A stretch of 64,000 nt of DNA from Clostridium muellerianum (lineage in GTDB: Bacteria; Bacillota; Clostridia; Clostridiales; Clostridiaceae): positions 218,880-282,879 of the forward strand of contig NZ_JABBNI010000058.1 of the NCBI RefSeq assembly GCF_012926525.1, given 5' to 3'. Made by a program: the position numbers and the translations under genes. How positions within the stretch are numbered: the first letter of the stretch is position 1; each line of letters begins with the position of its first letter. The notes under the pieces were generated by a model. That model made no database searches. It was given only the letters and a program-made list of their open reading frames with translations, and was not told the DNA's origin. This document shows positions 18,796 to 28,762 of this stretch, in pieces.

Positions 18796-20148
18796 ATGAA
18801 ACAAAAGCTAAGTTTTCAGCAAAATTTGCTGATAGGTTCATTGTTATTTGGACTATTTTTTGGTGCAGGTAACTTGATTTTTCCAGTACAAATGGGACAA
18901 AAAGCTGGAAATCACACTTTGATAGCCACTATTGGATTTTTAATCACAGGTGTAGGACTGCCTATGGTTGGAATTGTTGCATCAGCACTTTCAAAAAGTG
19001 AAAGCTTATTCGATATGGCAAAACCCATCAGTCCACGTTATGCAAGTATATTTACCTGTTTATTATACTTAACAATAGGCCCGTTATTTGCTATTCCGAG
19101 AACTGCCACAGTAGCATTTGAAGTAGGAATTCATCCTTTTATTTCTAATGAATATTTAAAGGTTGGGCTTATTATTTTTTCATTAATATTTTTTGCTATT
19201 ACAATTTATTTTTCACTAAAACCAGGACAAATTTTAGATTGGGTGGGTAAATATCTTACTCCTACTTTTTTGGTACTTCTATCAGTTTTATTAATTGCTA
19301 CTTTTATAAAACCAATGGGACAAGCTAGCCAATATGTTGCTCAAGGAAATTATGCTGCTCAGCCATTATTTACTGGTTTATTAGATGGGTATAACACTAT
19401 GGATGCTTTAGCATCTCTAGCATTTTCTATTATTATTATTTCTAATATACAAAAGTTAGGAATTAAAGATTCTAATTCGATTGCTGCTGAAACATGTAAA
19501 TCAGGTTTGGTTAGTGTTGTTGGTATGGCTATTATTTATGCATCATTAGCTTATATGGGAGCTACAAGCTTAGGTAGTGTTAATCGTGCTGATAATGGAG
19601 GAAGTATCCTATCTATGGTGAGTAACCATTATTTTGGAGTTGTTGGTAAAGTATTATTAGCAGCTATTGTAGGAATTGCATGTATAAAAACAGCTATTGG
19701 TTTGATAACTTCTTGTTCTGAAATGTTTAGTGAAATGTTCTCAAAATCAATTTCTTATAAGAAGTATGCTGTTTTATTTACACTAGTTTCATTTGTAATT
19801 GCTAATTTTGGATTAGAGAATATCATACAGCTATCTGTACCAGTTCTTATGTTTTTATATCCATTAGCCATTACTTTGATTTTATTATCAGTATTAGCTC
19901 CATTTATTCATAAGCAAAGTGATGTTTATAAATGGACAACTGGCTTAACAATTATTGCAGCATTTTTTGATTTATGTAAGGCGTTACCACAATCCATGCA
20001 GGGAAATGTTATAGTTACACAAATTGTTAATTTTGCTCATTTATATTTGCCTGGATTTGATTATGGATTTGGATGGACATTACCAGCACTTTGCGGCTTT
20101 TTTATAGGACTAATTATTTGGGGGATTCGTTTAAGAAAAGTGATATAG
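18796..20148 (+). CDS. brnQ: Branched-chain amino acid carrier
   Basis: 450 aa with twelve predicted membrane helices. The N-terminal LLIGSLLFGLFFGAGNLIFP is the family hallmark of LIVCS carriers, which import Leu, Ile and Val with sodium or protons. An in-frame TTG at 18781 lies in the GAGGAGG ribosome site, so ATG 18796 is the start. Single gene, with its own promoter and an MCP remnant downstream. Confidence 0.92.
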   Translation: MKQKLSFQQNLLIGSLLFGLFFGAGNLIFPVQMGQKAGNHTLIATIGFLITGVGLPMVGIVASALSKSESLFDMAKPISPRYASIFTCLLYLTIGPLFAIPRTATVAFEVGIHPFISNEYLKVGLIIFSLIFFAITIYFSLKPGQILDWVGKYLTPTFLVLLSVLLIATFIKPMGQASQYVAQGNYAAQPLFTGLLDGYNTMDALASLAFSIIIISNIQKLGIKDSNSIAAETCKSGLVSVVGMAIIYASLAYMGATSLGSVNRADNGGSILSMVSNHYFGVVGKVLLAAIVGIACIKTAIGLITSCSEMFSEMFSKSISYKKYAVLFTLVSFVIANFGLENIIQLSVPVLMFLYPLAITLILLSVLAPFIHKQSDVYKWTTGLTIIAAFFDLCKALPQSMQGNVIVTQIVNFAHLYLPGFDYGFGWTLPALCGFFIGLIIWGIRLRKVI

Positions 20149-20306
20149 CTTAAAATAAAAAACATTATATATAGAGAGAAATCCTATGCAGAAGTAGTAA
20201 ATATTATTTAAAAATTAGTAAAGAGAATATATTATCACTTCCATAGAATTTTTAACTGTTGTAGATTATACTAACTCAAAGTACTCCAATACAGTAATAA
20301 ATTTAA

Positions 20307-20462
20307 ATGGAAGTGATATTTTTGTACATTTCTTCAGATGAAATTAGAAAACTTGCAGAGCAATCTAAAAATTCAACAGAAGAAATTAAAAAGATTATTG
20401 AAGATATACAAAAAATATCGAAACAGTTAAGTACAGAAATTAACAGGTTCATTTTAAAATAA
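20307..20462 (+). pseudogene. Chemoreceptor (MCP) remnant
   Basis: A 51-codon open frame whose residues 10-36 ([20 protein letters not shown]) match the highly conserved MCP signalling tip just after its hairpin. The following SKQLSTEINRFILK looks like an MCP C terminus, so the intervening part is deleted. The first nine codons and ATG 20307 are not MCP-like. This is debris of a lost mcp gene upstream of the intact one at 20758, not a working gene. Confidence 0.75.
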
Positions 20463-20470
20463 TTATATTG

Positions 20471-20578
20471 AAAAAAGGGTCTTATGCATTAAGGATAAAT
20501 ACTATAATGTATTGAGTTTGTTATTAATTGTAAAACAATATATCGTATGTAGATTCTTAATGCATAAGACCTTTTTTT
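20471..20578. repeat. R3 long hairpin, copy 2
   Basis: AAAGGGTCTTATGCATTAAG pairs with CTTAATGCATAAGACCTTT and the pairing continues inward to ATAATGTATTG/CAATATATCGTAT. About two thirds of the middle 72 nt match the copy at 7207. The T run at its right end would also allow termination on the plus strand. Confidence 0.7.
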
Positions 20579-20757
20579 ATTTTGTTACAAAACAAATACT
20601 AAGACATAAAACTCAACACCAGTATTTTATATATTAAGAAAAAATAATCTTAATTTGTATTAACTATGAAAAAAATTGCGGTTTATTGATATTTAATGTA
20701 AAATTTAAGTGCCTGGTAAATTAACTTTATGTTTAATGCAGAATGGGGGAAAGCATC

Positions 20758-22773
20758 ATGATAACGAATACAAAAACTTTAAAATTTAAGATTACGGTAA
20801 ACTCTATATTAGTAGTGTTGTTAGTTACAGTAGTACTTGCAGCTGCATCCTATAATATAATTAGCAAAAGATTGGATGCACAGATAAAAATTGATGGAAA
20901 CAATTTTGTAGAAGAAGTAGTTTCAGAAATTGAAACTAACAATTCAGTATTAACAAACTTAAACGATCTTTTAGGACAAAAAATTAAAACTACGGCTTAT
21001 TTAGTTGGTCAAAATTCTAATGTATCAAATGAATATTTAAAGCAGGTAGCAGATGAAATTCAAGTACAGGAAATAGACATATCTGATCCTCAAGGTGTAA
21101 TACTTTATTCAAACATACCAGCTAATATTGGATATAAATATCCAGAAGATCATCCTGTGCAGCCTGTTCTTAAAGCACAAAAAACTGAACTTATTGAAAA
21201 TGTAAGAAAGAGTACAAATTCATCAGATAACAATTATTATAAATATGGTTGTGTGTCTTTAAAAAATGGTGGAATTGTACAAGTAGGTGTTATTGCAAAT
21301 CAAGTTGAAAAATTAAATCAAGCAGTAAATGACCAAAACTTAGTAAATAAGTTAGGCAAAAAGTCAAATATAGTATTTGCATTAACTTTTAATACTGATT
21401 TGAAGGTTTTGGCACACAGTGATAAAAGTAGAGTTGGAATGTCTTTAACAGATGCAGGAAGTAAAACTGCAGCAAAGGGCCAAGCATATAGTTCTGTGTA
21501 TAATTATAAAAGAATGACAGATGTGTATGATGTTTTAGTACCTGTAAAAGATAACAGTGGAAAAGTAATTAAGGTTGTTGATGTAGGAATTTCACTTAAA
21601 AACAAACATGAGGCGCTAGTAAATGTTATATTTAGTTTTATAATAATATGTTTACTTGCACTTATAATAAGTTGGTTAATATTAAGAACATTGGTGGGTA
21701 AAAATTTAAAACCTTTAGCTAAATTAGCTGAAGGAGCAGAGGATATTTCAAGTGGTAATCTGACAAAAAATATAGAAATAAATAGTGAAGATGAAATAGG
21801 AAATGTTGGACATAGTTTTAATAATATGATTGATAATCTTAGAGGGATTACAGGAGATATTAATAATGTATCACAAAATTTAGCAGCTTCCACAAAAACA
21901 ATTTTAGCATCTTCTGAGCAAGTTTCAGAGGTGTCAGAGGAAATTTCTGTTTCCATACAGGAAGTTGCTGATGGATCAGAAAAGCAAGTTGCAGCGGCAG
22001 ATGAAATATCGAGTGGCATGAAAACTGTAGTAGATAACATATCCAATATAAATGAAAAGGTTACTAATGTAGTAGAATTTTCTAAAGATATAAGCAAACT
22101 TGCAGTAGATGGAAGAGAAAAAATGGACAACATGGTTACACAAATTAATGTTATAAAAAACAGTGTGAATTATTCATCAGAGGTAATAGTAGAACTTCAA
22201 AAAACTTCTGAAGAAATAGGAAATATTGTAGAAATAATAGATGGAATAGCAGACCAGACTATGTTATTAGCTCTTAATGCTTCTATAGAAGCTGCTGGTG
22301 CAGGTGAAGCAGGAAAAGGGTTTGCTGTGGTAGCAGATGAAGTTAGAAGTTTGGCAGAGGAATCTAGAGCGTCTTCAAGTACTATTAAAGATTTAATTGT
22401 TGCAACACAAGAGAAAACTAATAAAGCACTTTTATCTATAAAAGAAGGCAGCAGGGAGTCTGAAAAGGGAGAAGTTATAGTAAAAGTAGTTGGAGAATCT
22501 CTAAATAAGATTTTGAAAGCTTTTGATGAGACAAGAGATAACCTAGAACAGGTTAATAAAATGGTTGTAAATTCTAAGGGGACTATTGTTAGTGTGGATC
22601 AAAATGTAAATAAGATACAGGAGGTTACAACGAATACAGCAGCAAACACTGAAGAAGTAGCAGCATCTGCACAGGAACAAACAGCAGTACTTCAAAGTAT
22701 TGCAGAAGACTTACAAAAGCTTAATGAAATGTCAGAAAAACTTCAGGAAAGTGTTAAAATATTTAAAATATAA
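20758..22773 (+). CDS. Methyl-accepting chemotaxis protein with extracellular sensor
   Basis: 671 aa. Membrane segment 1 at about 14-36, an outside Cache-type sensor domain (about 40-285), membrane segment 2 near 290-312, HAMP near 315-370, then the cytoplasmic four-helix signalling domain with the tip [40 protein letters not shown]. The ligand is unknown; Cache domains often bind amino or organic acids. GGGGGA precedes ATG 20758; an upstream in-frame ATG at 20743 has no ribosome site. The argS promoter begins 4 nt past its stop. Confidence 0.92.
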   Translation: MITNTKTLKFKITVNSILVVLLVTVVLAAASYNIISKRLDAQIKIDGNNFVEEVVSEIETNNSVLTNLNDLLGQKIKTTAYLVGQNSNVSNEYLKQVADEIQVQEIDISDPQGVILYSNIPANIGYKYPEDHPVQPVLKAQKTELIENVRKSTNSSDNNYYKYGCVSLKNGGIVQVGVIANQVEKLNQAVNDQNLVNKLGKKSNIVFALTFNTDLKVLAHSDKSRVGMSLTDAGSKTAAKGQAYSSVYNYKRMTDVYDVLVPVKDNSGKVIKVVDVGISLKNKHEALVNVIFSFIIICLLALIISWLILRTLVGKNLKPLAKLAEGAEDISSGNLTKNIEINSEDEIGNVGHSFNNMIDNLRGITGDINNVSQNLAASTKTILASSEQVSEVSEEISVSIQEVADGSEKQVAAADEISSGMKTVVDNISNINEKVTNVVEFSKDISKLAVDGREKMDNMVTQINVIKNSVNYSSEVIVELQKTSEEIGNIVEIIDGIADQTMLLALNASIEAAGAGEAGKGFAVVADEVRSLAEESRASSSTIKDLIVATQEKTNKALLSIKEGSRESEKGEVIVKVVGESLNKILKAFDETRDNLEQVNKMVVNSKGTIVSVDQNVNKIQEVTTNTAANTEEVAASAQEQTAVLQSIAEDLQKLNEMSEKLQESVKIFKI

Positions 22774-22776
22774 GTG

Positions 22777-22806
22777 TTGACAAAAAAATATAAGTAGTAA
22801 TATAAT
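22777..22806 (+). promoter_or_regulatory. Sigma-A promoter of argS
   Basis: Consensus TTGACA and TATAAT with an 18-bp spacer, immediately after the mcp stop codon. Confidence 0.85.
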
Positions 22807-22833
22807 AGATTATAAATTATATATTAAATTCAT

Positions 22834-23056
22834 TGAAGAGAAGAGTACTTTTAGAATTGATTTGAAGCGAGCAGGGATGGTGGAAGCCTGTATGAGATCT
22901 AAAATGGAAGAGAACCTCTGAGAATCTTGTTCTTGAAAGATTAGGAGCAAGGCGTTAACGGCGTTAGAGTTTCGAGTGGATAAGGTAGTGATACCTGTCA
23001 ATTAGAGTGGTACCGCGGATATAACCCGTCTCTTTTTAAAAGAGACGGGTTTTTTA
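22834..23056 (+). ncRNA. T-box leader of argS
   Basis: The T-box bulge AGAGTGGTACCGCGG is at 23004-23018. It is followed by a terminator (AACCCGTCTC with GAGACGGGTT and T run, 23024-23055). Upstream are the AGAGTAC and GATGGTG elements of stem I. Uncharged tRNA pairs with the bulge and a specifier codon and disrupts the terminator. An AGA triplet at 22911-22913 sits where an arginine specifier could be, consistent with the gene, but I have not folded stem I. Confidence 0.93.
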
Positions 23057-23177
23057 TAAGTAAATATATATAAAGTAAATTTTAATTATTTAGCACCAAA
23101 GCTGTTTACTTACTATAAGTGCAAGTGAGAATTACGGATGGAGGCTAGTGATCAATTATATTTTTGGAGGTTTTAAT

Positions 23178-24869
23178 ATGGATTACAAAAAATTAGTAGC
23201 AGAAAGAATAAAAGAAAATGTTGAATTGGATTTAGAAACCATAGAAAGGTTAATAGAAATACCACCAAAATCTGATATGGGAGATTTTGCTTTTCCATGC
23301 TTTCAACTATCAAAGGTTTTAAGAAAAGCACCAAATTCTATAGCAGAAGAATTAAAAAATAAAATAAATAAAGAAAGTTTTGAAAAAATTGAAAATTTAG
23401 GACCATACTTAAATTTCTTTGTTGATAAAGTGGATTTTACAAAAAATACAATAGAAAAGGTTCTTACAGAGAAAGAAAAGTATGGAGCTTCAGATATGGG
23501 AAAGGGAAAGAATATAACTATAGATTATTCTTCACCTAATATTGCAAAACCTTTCCATGTTGGACATCTAAGCACTACAGCTATAGGAAATGCTCTATAC
23601 AAAATTTTATCTTTTGAAGGATTCAATTGTATAGGTATTAATCATTTAGGAGATTGGGGAACTCAGTTTGGAAAGCTTATATCAGCTTACAAGAGATGGT
23701 GTGATGAAGAAGCTCTAGAAAACAAACCAATAAATGAATTATTAAGGATATATGTTAAATTCCATGAAGAAGCTGAAAAGGACCCATCTTTAGAAGATGA
23801 AGCAAGAATGTATTTTAAAAAATTAGAAGATGGATGTGAAGAAGAAACTAAACTTTGGCAGAGGTTTAAAGACTTAAGTTTAAAGGAATTTAAAATTGTT
23901 TATAATATGCTTGGAGTAGAATTTGATTCTTATGCAGGAGAAAGCTTCTATAATGATAAAATGGATGCAATAATTGAAGAAATAGATAAAAAAGGCTTGC
24001 TTACAGATAGTAATGGAGCTAAAGTTGTAATGCTTGATGACTATAATATGCCTCCATGTATCATAAAAAAATCAGATGGAGCAACTATTTATGCTACTCG
24101 TGATTTAGCAGCAGCAAGCTATAGAAAGAAAACTTATGATTTTTATAGAAATATATATGTAGTAGGAGCAGCTCAGTCTCTTCATTTTAAACAATTATTT
24201 ACTACATTAAAGCTTATGGGACATGATTGGGCTGATGATTGCAAACATGTAGCTTTTGGACTTGTTAGATTTGCAGATAAAAAGTTATCAACAAGAAAAG
24301 GGGACGTTATATTCCTAGAAGATTTATTGAATGAAGCTGTAGAAAAGACTTTAGAAGTAATAAATGAAAAGAATCCTGATTTAGAAAATAAAGAGGAAGC
24401 TGCTAAAAAGATAGGTATAGGATCAGTGGTATTTGCTTACTTAAAGAATAACAGAGAAAAAGACATAATATTTGACTGGAAGGAAATTTTGAGTTTTGAT
24501 GGTGAAACAGGTCCATATGTTCAATACAGCTATGCAAGAGGAAAGAGCATTCTTAGAAAAGCAGGAGAAATTAAAGGAAGTGCAGACTATAGCAAGTTAA
24601 GTTCTAAAGAAGAGTTTGAACTTGTAAAGTCTCTTGGAAACTTCCAAAAATCTATATTACATTCTATAGATAAATTAGAACCTTATATAGTAACAAGATA
24701 TGTAATTGAAGTAGCTAAAGGATTTAATAAATTTTATAATGCTCACAGCATAATGAATGCAGAAGATGATGCTACAAAGGTAGCAAGAATTAAATTAGTA
24801 GAAGCTACCTGTCAGGTTCTAAAGAATGGATTGGCTTTAATAGGAATTGAAACAGTAGAAAAAATGTAG
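23178..24869 (+). CDS. argS: Arginyl-tRNA synthetase
   Basis: 563 aa class I synthetase charging tRNA-Arg. The HIGH motif appears as [13 protein letters not shown] near residue 130 and the KMSKS equivalent as KKLSTRKGD, typical of ArgRS, with the C-terminal anticodon-binding helix bundle after about residue 450. An in-frame GTG at 23148 is passed over because TTTGGAGG stands 7 nt before ATG 23178. Expression is set by the T-box leader upstream. A strong terminator follows. Confidence 0.96.
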   Translation: MDYKKLVAERIKENVELDLETIERLIEIPPKSDMGDFAFPCFQLSKVLRKAPNSIAEELKNKINKESFEKIENLGPYLNFFVDKVDFTKNTIEKVLTEKEKYGASDMGKGKNITIDYSSPNIAKPFHVGHLSTTAIGNALYKILSFEGFNCIGINHLGDWGTQFGKLISAYKRWCDEEALENKPINELLRIYVKFHEEAEKDPSLEDEARMYFKKLEDGCEEETKLWQRFKDLSLKEFKIVYNMLGVEFDSYAGESFYNDKMDAIIEEIDKKGLLTDSNGAKVVMLDDYNMPPCIIKKSDGATIYATRDLAAASYRKKTYDFYRNIYVVGAAQSLHFKQLFTTLKLMGHDWADDCKHVAFGLVRFADKKLSTRKGDVIFLEDLLNEAVEKTLEVINEKNPDLENKEEAAKKIGIGSVVFAYLKNNREKDIIFDWKEILSFDGETGPYVQYSYARGKSILRKAGEIKGSADYSKLSSKEEFELVKSLGNFQKSILHSIDKLEPYIVTRYVIEVAKGFNKFYNAHSIMNAEDDATKVARIKLVEATCQVLKNGLALIGIETVEKM

Positions 24870-24874
24870 CTTTA

Positions 24875-24916
24875 AAAGTGCTTTAGGACAGTTAAATATT
24901 GTCCTAAAGCACTTTT
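24875..24916 (+). terminator. Terminator of argS
   Basis: AAAGTGCTTTAGGAC pairs perfectly with GTCCTAAAGCACTTT and ends in T residues. Confidence 0.9.
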
Positions 24917-24998
24917 ATTAGTTGTTTTCAAATGTTTTTCATTGTTATATAATAAGTAATGTAGGTTTAGGAAAACAAAAGTTTGGAGGACTTTATAA

Positions 24999-25796
24999 AT
25001 GTTTATAAAAGAATATAAAGAAGTATTAAGTTTGCATGAAAATGTATTCCAATACTACAATATGGATAAAATTGTATACTTTGATATAGAAACTACAGGT
25101 TTTGATAAGGAAGAGGATTATGTAATACTTATATCTTTAGGAAGATTTGAAGATGAAAATAATTTTTACATAAAACAATATTTTTTGGAAAATTTAGAAG
25201 ATGAAAAAGAACTGTTATGCAATTTTAAAAAAGATATAATTGGATATAAAAAATGGTGCTCATACAATGGTATAGCCTTTGATGAACCTTTTATAAAGAA
25301 AAGAATGGAAAAGCAAAATATAATATTTGAGTCTCCAAAGTATCATATAGATTTATATAGACTTATAAGACCTTATTATAAACAAATGGGTATGCAAAGA
25401 TGTAATCTTAAAACTGTAGAAAAGTATATAGGTATACAAAGAGAAGATCAGATAGATGGAGGTATAAGTGTAGACTTATATAAAGAATTTTTATTAACTT
25501 CTAGTGAAGAACTTAAAGAAAAAATTATGCTGCACAATTATGAAGATGTATTAAGTTTGCCTAAAATACACGAACTTATTTTTAAAGTAGATAATAATCA
25601 TGATTTAGTTAGAGAAAACGTGATTACAAAAAAGCAATGTAAATATCTTAAAGGTCTCCTTAAGAAAAATAATATTAACTTGGATGTGGACATAGATAGA
25701 ATATCCAGAAAAGCTGCTTCAAGAACTATAGATAATATACTCAGAGGATGTATAGATTGCAATGAATTAAAAGACATAATTAGCAATAGTTACTAA
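24999..25796 (+). CDS. YprB-like ribonuclease H-fold exonuclease
   Basis: 265 aa. Residues about 23-190 carry a DEDD-type exonuclease pattern: YFDIETTGF with the first Asp and Glu, SYNGIAFDEPF with the middle Asp, and HNYEDVLSLP with the last Asp. This is the RNase_H_2 / YprB family, presumed 3'-5' exonuclease on nucleic acid. The C-terminal 70 residues are basic and unassigned. GGAGG precedes ATG 24999. Single gene. Confidence 0.82.
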   Translation: MFIKEYKEVLSLHENVFQYYNMDKIVYFDIETTGFDKEEDYVILISLGRFEDENNFYIKQYFLENLEDEKELLCNFKKDIIGYKKWCSYNGIAFDEPFIKKRMEKQNIIFESPKYHIDLYRLIRPYYKQMGMQRCNLKTVEKYIGIQREDQIDGGISVDLYKEFLLTSSEELKEKIMLHNYEDVLSLPKIHELIFKVDNNHDLVRENVITKKQCKYLKGLLKKNNINLDVDIDRISRKAASRTIDNILRGCIDCNELKDIISNSY

Positions 25797-25892
25797 ATTG
25801 AATAGCAAATTTAAATAGGTAATATAAATTATTAAAAATATTTAGACTTTCGGCACAATTCATTGTATAATATAGAAAAGGAGGTAGATTTT

Positions 25893-26279
25893 ATGATAGG
25901 ACAAATAATGCATTCTGATATAGTTAAAATAAAAACAGATGACGATTTAAAAAAGGCACTTGAGATCATAAATTCTAATAAAGTAAATGGGGCACCTGTA
26001 GTTGATGAAAACGATAAATTAGTAGGTATAATAGTTAAAGCTGATATATATAGATTTTTAATGGAAGAAGGTCATTATGATACTTGCCCTGTGGATTGGG
26101 TAATGACAAAAAATGTTGTTACAGCATCTAAAAATGAGGGTATTGTGGAAGTAGCAGCTCGTCTTAGAAAAAACGATATTATTGCTATTCCTATAGTAGA
26201 CGATGGCATTTTGGAAGGTATAGTGTCCATTGAAGATATAGTTGATTATATAATAGAAAAAGAAGAATATTATAATTAG
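25893..26279 (+). CDS. CBS-domain pair protein
   Basis: 128 aa made of two CBS motifs (about 8-55 and 75-122), with MVDENDKLVGIIVKADIYRF-like and VDDGILEGIVSIEDIVDYI ends. Such stand-alone pairs bind adenine nucleotides and regulate partners not visible here. An in-frame TTG at 25863 is rejected because AAAGGAGG stands 8 nt before ATG 25893. The R1 repeat begins right after the stop. Confidence 0.88.
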   Translation: MIGQIMHSDIVKIKTDDDLKKALEIINSNKVNGAPVVDENDKLVGIIVKADIYRFLMEEGHYDTCPVDWVMTKNVVTASKNEGIVEVAARLRKNDIIAIPIVDDGILEGIVSIEDIVDYIIEKEEYYN

Positions 26280-26280
26280 A

Positions 26281-26436
26281 CATATTTAAAAAAATAACAA
26301 ATCAGTATGTTAGTATATTTTGCGCCATACTGCGTCAACAGAACCCTTTGATAGAACAACTATCAGCGGAACATGTTTCCTTGTCGATTGCAAAATATCT
26401 AACATCTTTGACTTGTTATTTTCTTTTATATGCCTT
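26281..26436 (+). repeat. R1 palindromic repeat, copy 2
   Basis: About 156 bp. The left arm AATAACAA..ATGTTAG..ATATTTTGC pairs with GCAAAATAT..CTAACAT..TTGTTATT. The core GCGTCAACAGAACC, GATAGAACAACTATC, GCGGAACATG and CCTTGTC matches copies 1 and 3. Arm sequence differs from the other copies on both sides together. It ends in ATATGCCTTA, next to a terminator. Confidence 0.85.
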
Positions 26437-26440
26437 AATA

Positions 26441-26469
26441 AAAAGCCTGTTTAAATATACAGGCTTTTT
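26441..26469. terminator. Bidirectional terminator after the feo operon
   Basis: AAAAGCCTGT pairs with ACAGGCTTTT, with A/T runs on both sides. It closes the minus-strand feo operon and the plus-strand CBS unit. Confidence 0.85.
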
Positions 26470-26470
26470 A

Positions 26471-26611
26471 TTAATTTTTTTTGTAATGACTGCAGTGGTT
26501 GGAACAACAGCCGCAGTCACAGTTTCCAGAAGCTTTTTTCTTTATATTCTTGTATAATATATATGCTGCAAAGGAAACTAGAATAACAGTTACTAAAATT
26601 TCAATTAGCAT
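26471..26611 (-). CDS. FeoB-associated Cys-rich membrane protein
   Basis: 46 aa: one N-terminal membrane helix (about 3-20), a basic stretch (KNIKKK) and a cysteine-rich tail with CDCGCC and CSHYK near the end. This architecture is that of the small proteins that follow feoB in many Firmicutes and are thought to assist iron uptake. It is the last gene of the feo operon, 17 nt after feoB, with GGAGG before ATG 26611. Confidence 0.82.
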   Translation of the reverse strand: MLIEILVTVILVSFAAYILYKNIKKKASGNCDCGCCSNHCSHYKKN

Positions 26612-26628
26612 ATTTTTAACCTCCAAAT

Positions 26629-28392
26629 TTAAAATATCATAGAACCTAATCTGAAAACTATAAAAGATATCAGCCAGGCTAAGGCAAATTGGTATACTAC
26701 AGAAAATACAGCCATATTTTTACCATATTCTTTTTTCATGGCAGCTACTGCAGATATACATGGAGTATACAGTAGTACAAAAACTAAAAATGCATAAGCT
26801 GACATTGGTGTAAAATGGTGAATAAGAGATATTTTTAAATCACCGCCGTATATAACACCCATAGTACCTATTACTGCTTCTTTAGCCATAAGGCCTGTAA
26901 GTAATGAAACTGAACTTTGCCAATCTCCAAAACCTAGAGGTTTAAATATTATGCTAATATAATTTCCAATATAAGCTAGCATACTATTATTTATGTCTGT
27001 CATACCGTAAATGTTAAAGTTAGATAAAAACCAAATAAGTACTGACATTGAAAATATTATAGTTCCAGCCTTTTTCAAAAAGCCTTTACCTTTATCCCAG
27101 GTGTGTAAAATAACATTCTTTAATTCGGGAAGCTTGTATTCAGGAAGTTCTATTATAAAAGGTTCTTCGTCTTTTTTAAATAAAGTGTTTTTAAAAAGTA
27201 TTCCTATTATAAAGGATATAATGATTCCTAAAAAGTATAGAGACATTATAACAGACGTTTTATTTGCAGGGAAGAAAGCGGAAGCAAATATAACGTATAT
27301 AGGCAATCTTGCATTACAAGACATAAGTGGAACAAGTAGGGCAGTAAGTTTTCTGTCTTTTTCGCTTTCTAAAGTTCTAGCTGACATAATTCCAGGAACT
27401 GAACACCCGAAGCTCATTACTAAAGGAATAAAGGCTTTTCCTGATAGTCCCATTTTTCTCATTAATTTATCCATTATAAAGGCAGCTCTAGCCATGTAAC
27501 CACTGTCCTCAAGTATAGATATGCCAAGGAAAAGTGCCATGATAACAGGTAAAAATACTACTACAGAGCCAACACCGCCTAAAATACCTTCTAGAAGTAG
27601 TGATTTAAACCAAGGGCTTGTACTAGACAACAGGTTTTCTAAAAAAGGAATTAAGGCTGAATTTAAAAGCATATCTAGTTCATCCGACAAGGGTTGTCCT
27701 ACCCAGCTAAAAGTAAATTTGAAAATTAAAGCTAAAGTAATAAAAAATATTGGGTAAGCTAAAAATTTATTAAGTACAATTTTATCTATTTTTTCTGTAG
27801 GTGAAATATAATTTTTAGCTTTACTAATAAAGCATTTATTTAGAACTTTATTAATATAGTCATAAGTTTCTTTTTCGTTTTGAAACTGAAATTCATTCTC
27901 AGCACGTTGGCTTAAAAAATCGCCGCCAATAAGCATTTCTTTTAAATTATTTATTCCTATGCCTTTGGAAGCAACAATTGGTATTACTGTTACATTTAAT
28001 TCTTTAGATAATAAAGAGTAGTCTATTTTAATTCCTTTGGAATCTGCCACATCTATCATATTTAACACTAAAATTATAGGTTTATTAAAGCTTTTAAGTT
28101 GAGTTGTAAGGTATAAATTTCTATCTAAATTCGAAGCATCTACTATGTTTATAATTACATCTGCACCACCGCTAACCAAAAATTCTCTAGATACTTTTTC
28201 TTCATTGGAGAAGGTATCCATGGCATAAATTCCTGGAAGATCTACAATCTTTAAGGAAGGGTCCAGGTATCCTTCTTTTTTATCTACAGTTACTCCTGCC
28301 CAATTACCTACATATTGGTTAGATCCGGTTAAAGTGTTAAAAAGTGATGTTTTTCCTACGTTTGGATTGCCAAGCAAAGCTGCTGTAATCAT
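26629..28392 (-). CDS. feoB: Ferrous iron transporter B
   Basis: 587 aa. The N-terminal GTPase has G1 GNPNVGKTS, G3 DLPGIY and G4 NMID; the membrane part (from about 205) has the two Gate repeats including FGCSVPGIMSARTL and the CNARLPIYV motif. It moves Fe2+ across the cytoplasmic membrane. It is at the short end of FeoB lengths, lacking a long C-terminal extension, whose role is probably taken by the small downstream protein. AGGAGG precedes ATG 28392. Middle gene of a Fur-controlled operon. Confidence 0.95.
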   Translation of the reverse strand: MITAALLGNPNVGKTSLFNTLTGSNQYVGNWAGVTVDKKEGYLDPSLKIVDLPGIYAMDTFSNEEKVSREFLVSGGADVIINIVDASNLDRNLYLTTQLKSFNKPIILVLNMIDVADSKGIKIDYSLLSKELNVTVIPIVASKGIGINNLKEMLIGGDFLSQRAENEFQFQNEKETYDYINKVLNKCFISKAKNYISPTEKIDKIVLNKFLAYPIFFITLALIFKFTFSWVGQPLSDELDMLLNSALIPFLENLLSSTSPWFKSLLLEGILGGVGSVVVFLPVIMALFLGISILEDSGYMARAAFIMDKLMRKMGLSGKAFIPLVMSFGCSVPGIMSARTLESEKDRKLTALLVPLMSCNARLPIYVIFASAFFPANKTSVIMSLYFLGIIISFIIGILFKNTLFKKDEEPFIIELPEYKLPELKNVILHTWDKGKGFLKKAGTIIFSMSVLIWFLSNFNIYGMTDINNSMLAYIGNYISIIFKPLGFGDWQSSVSLLTGLMAKEAVIGTMGVIYGGDLKISLIHHFTPMSAYAFLVFVLLYTPCISAVAAMKKEYGKNMAVFSVVYQFALAWLISFIVFRLGSMIF

Positions 28393-28416
28393 ATTAGTCC
28401 TCCTAAGATATTATAA

Positions 28417-28641
28417 TTATGAATTTTTAATAAATATGTTTTTGGCGTCTTTTTTACGTATTGCTAAATTAAATCCTCTTAAGGTTATTACTATAGGATC
28501 ACCAAGTGGAGCTGAAGCCTTTAAAGCCACTTCTGTTCCTTCTATACATCCTAAAGCAAGCAATCGTTTTGTTAGTTTTTCATTTCCACATATGCTTTCT
28601 ATTAAAGCTGTCTCTCCAAGTTTTAAATCACAAATACTCAT
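28417..28641 (-). CDS. feoA: Ferrous iron transport protein A
   Basis: 74 aa SH3-like protein (CDLKLGETALIESICG; RLLALGCIEGTEV; GDPIVITLRGFNLAIRKKDA), which supports FeoB from the cytoplasm. An in-frame GTG at 28650 lies in the GAGGTGG ribosome site, so ATG 28641 is chosen. First gene of the feoAB operon, downstream of a Fur box. Confidence 0.92.
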   Translation of the reverse strand: MSICDLKLGETALIESICGNEKLTKRLLALGCIEGTEVALKASAPLGDPIVITLRGFNLAIRKKDAKNIFIKNS

Positions 28642-28654
28642 TATTACCACCTCG

Positions 28655-28673
28655 TAATGAAAATCATTATCAT
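28655..28673 (-). promoter_or_regulatory. Fur box before feoA
   Basis: TAATGAAAATCATTATCAT resembles the 19-bp Fur consensus (inverted GATAATGAT type). It lies between the -10 box and the ribosome site of feoA, so iron-loaded Fur would block transcription. Confidence 0.8.
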
Positions 28674-28686
28674 TTATTATATATTA

Positions 28687-28715
28687 ATAATAACATCATT
28701 TATAAACAGTGTCAA
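28687..28715 (-). promoter_or_regulatory. Sigma-A promoter of feoAB
   Basis: On the minus strand, TTGACA and TATTAT with a 17-bp spacer, just upstream of the Fur box. Confidence 0.7.
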
Positions 28716-28734
28716 TATGAAATGATGAAAAATA

Positions 28735-28760
28735 AAAAACACCCTTAAGATGGGTGCTTT
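28735..28760 (-). terminator. Terminator of the terC gene
   Basis: On the minus strand CACCC pairs with GGGTG, followed by six T residues. Short stem but well placed just after the stop codon. Confidence 0.7.
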
Positions 28761-28762
28761 TA

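Noticed and set aside
21504..22133. 209-codon minus-strand open frame within the mcp gene
   Set aside because: Antisense shadow of the conserved HAMP and signalling region; no ribosome site and no sensible protein.
26348..26557. 69-codon plus-strand open frame
   Set aside because: It runs through R1 copy 2, a terminator and the antisense of the small feo gene; the start has no ribosome site.
27011..27499. 162-codon plus-strand open frame inside feoB
   Set aside because: Antisense to a clear FeoB coding region.
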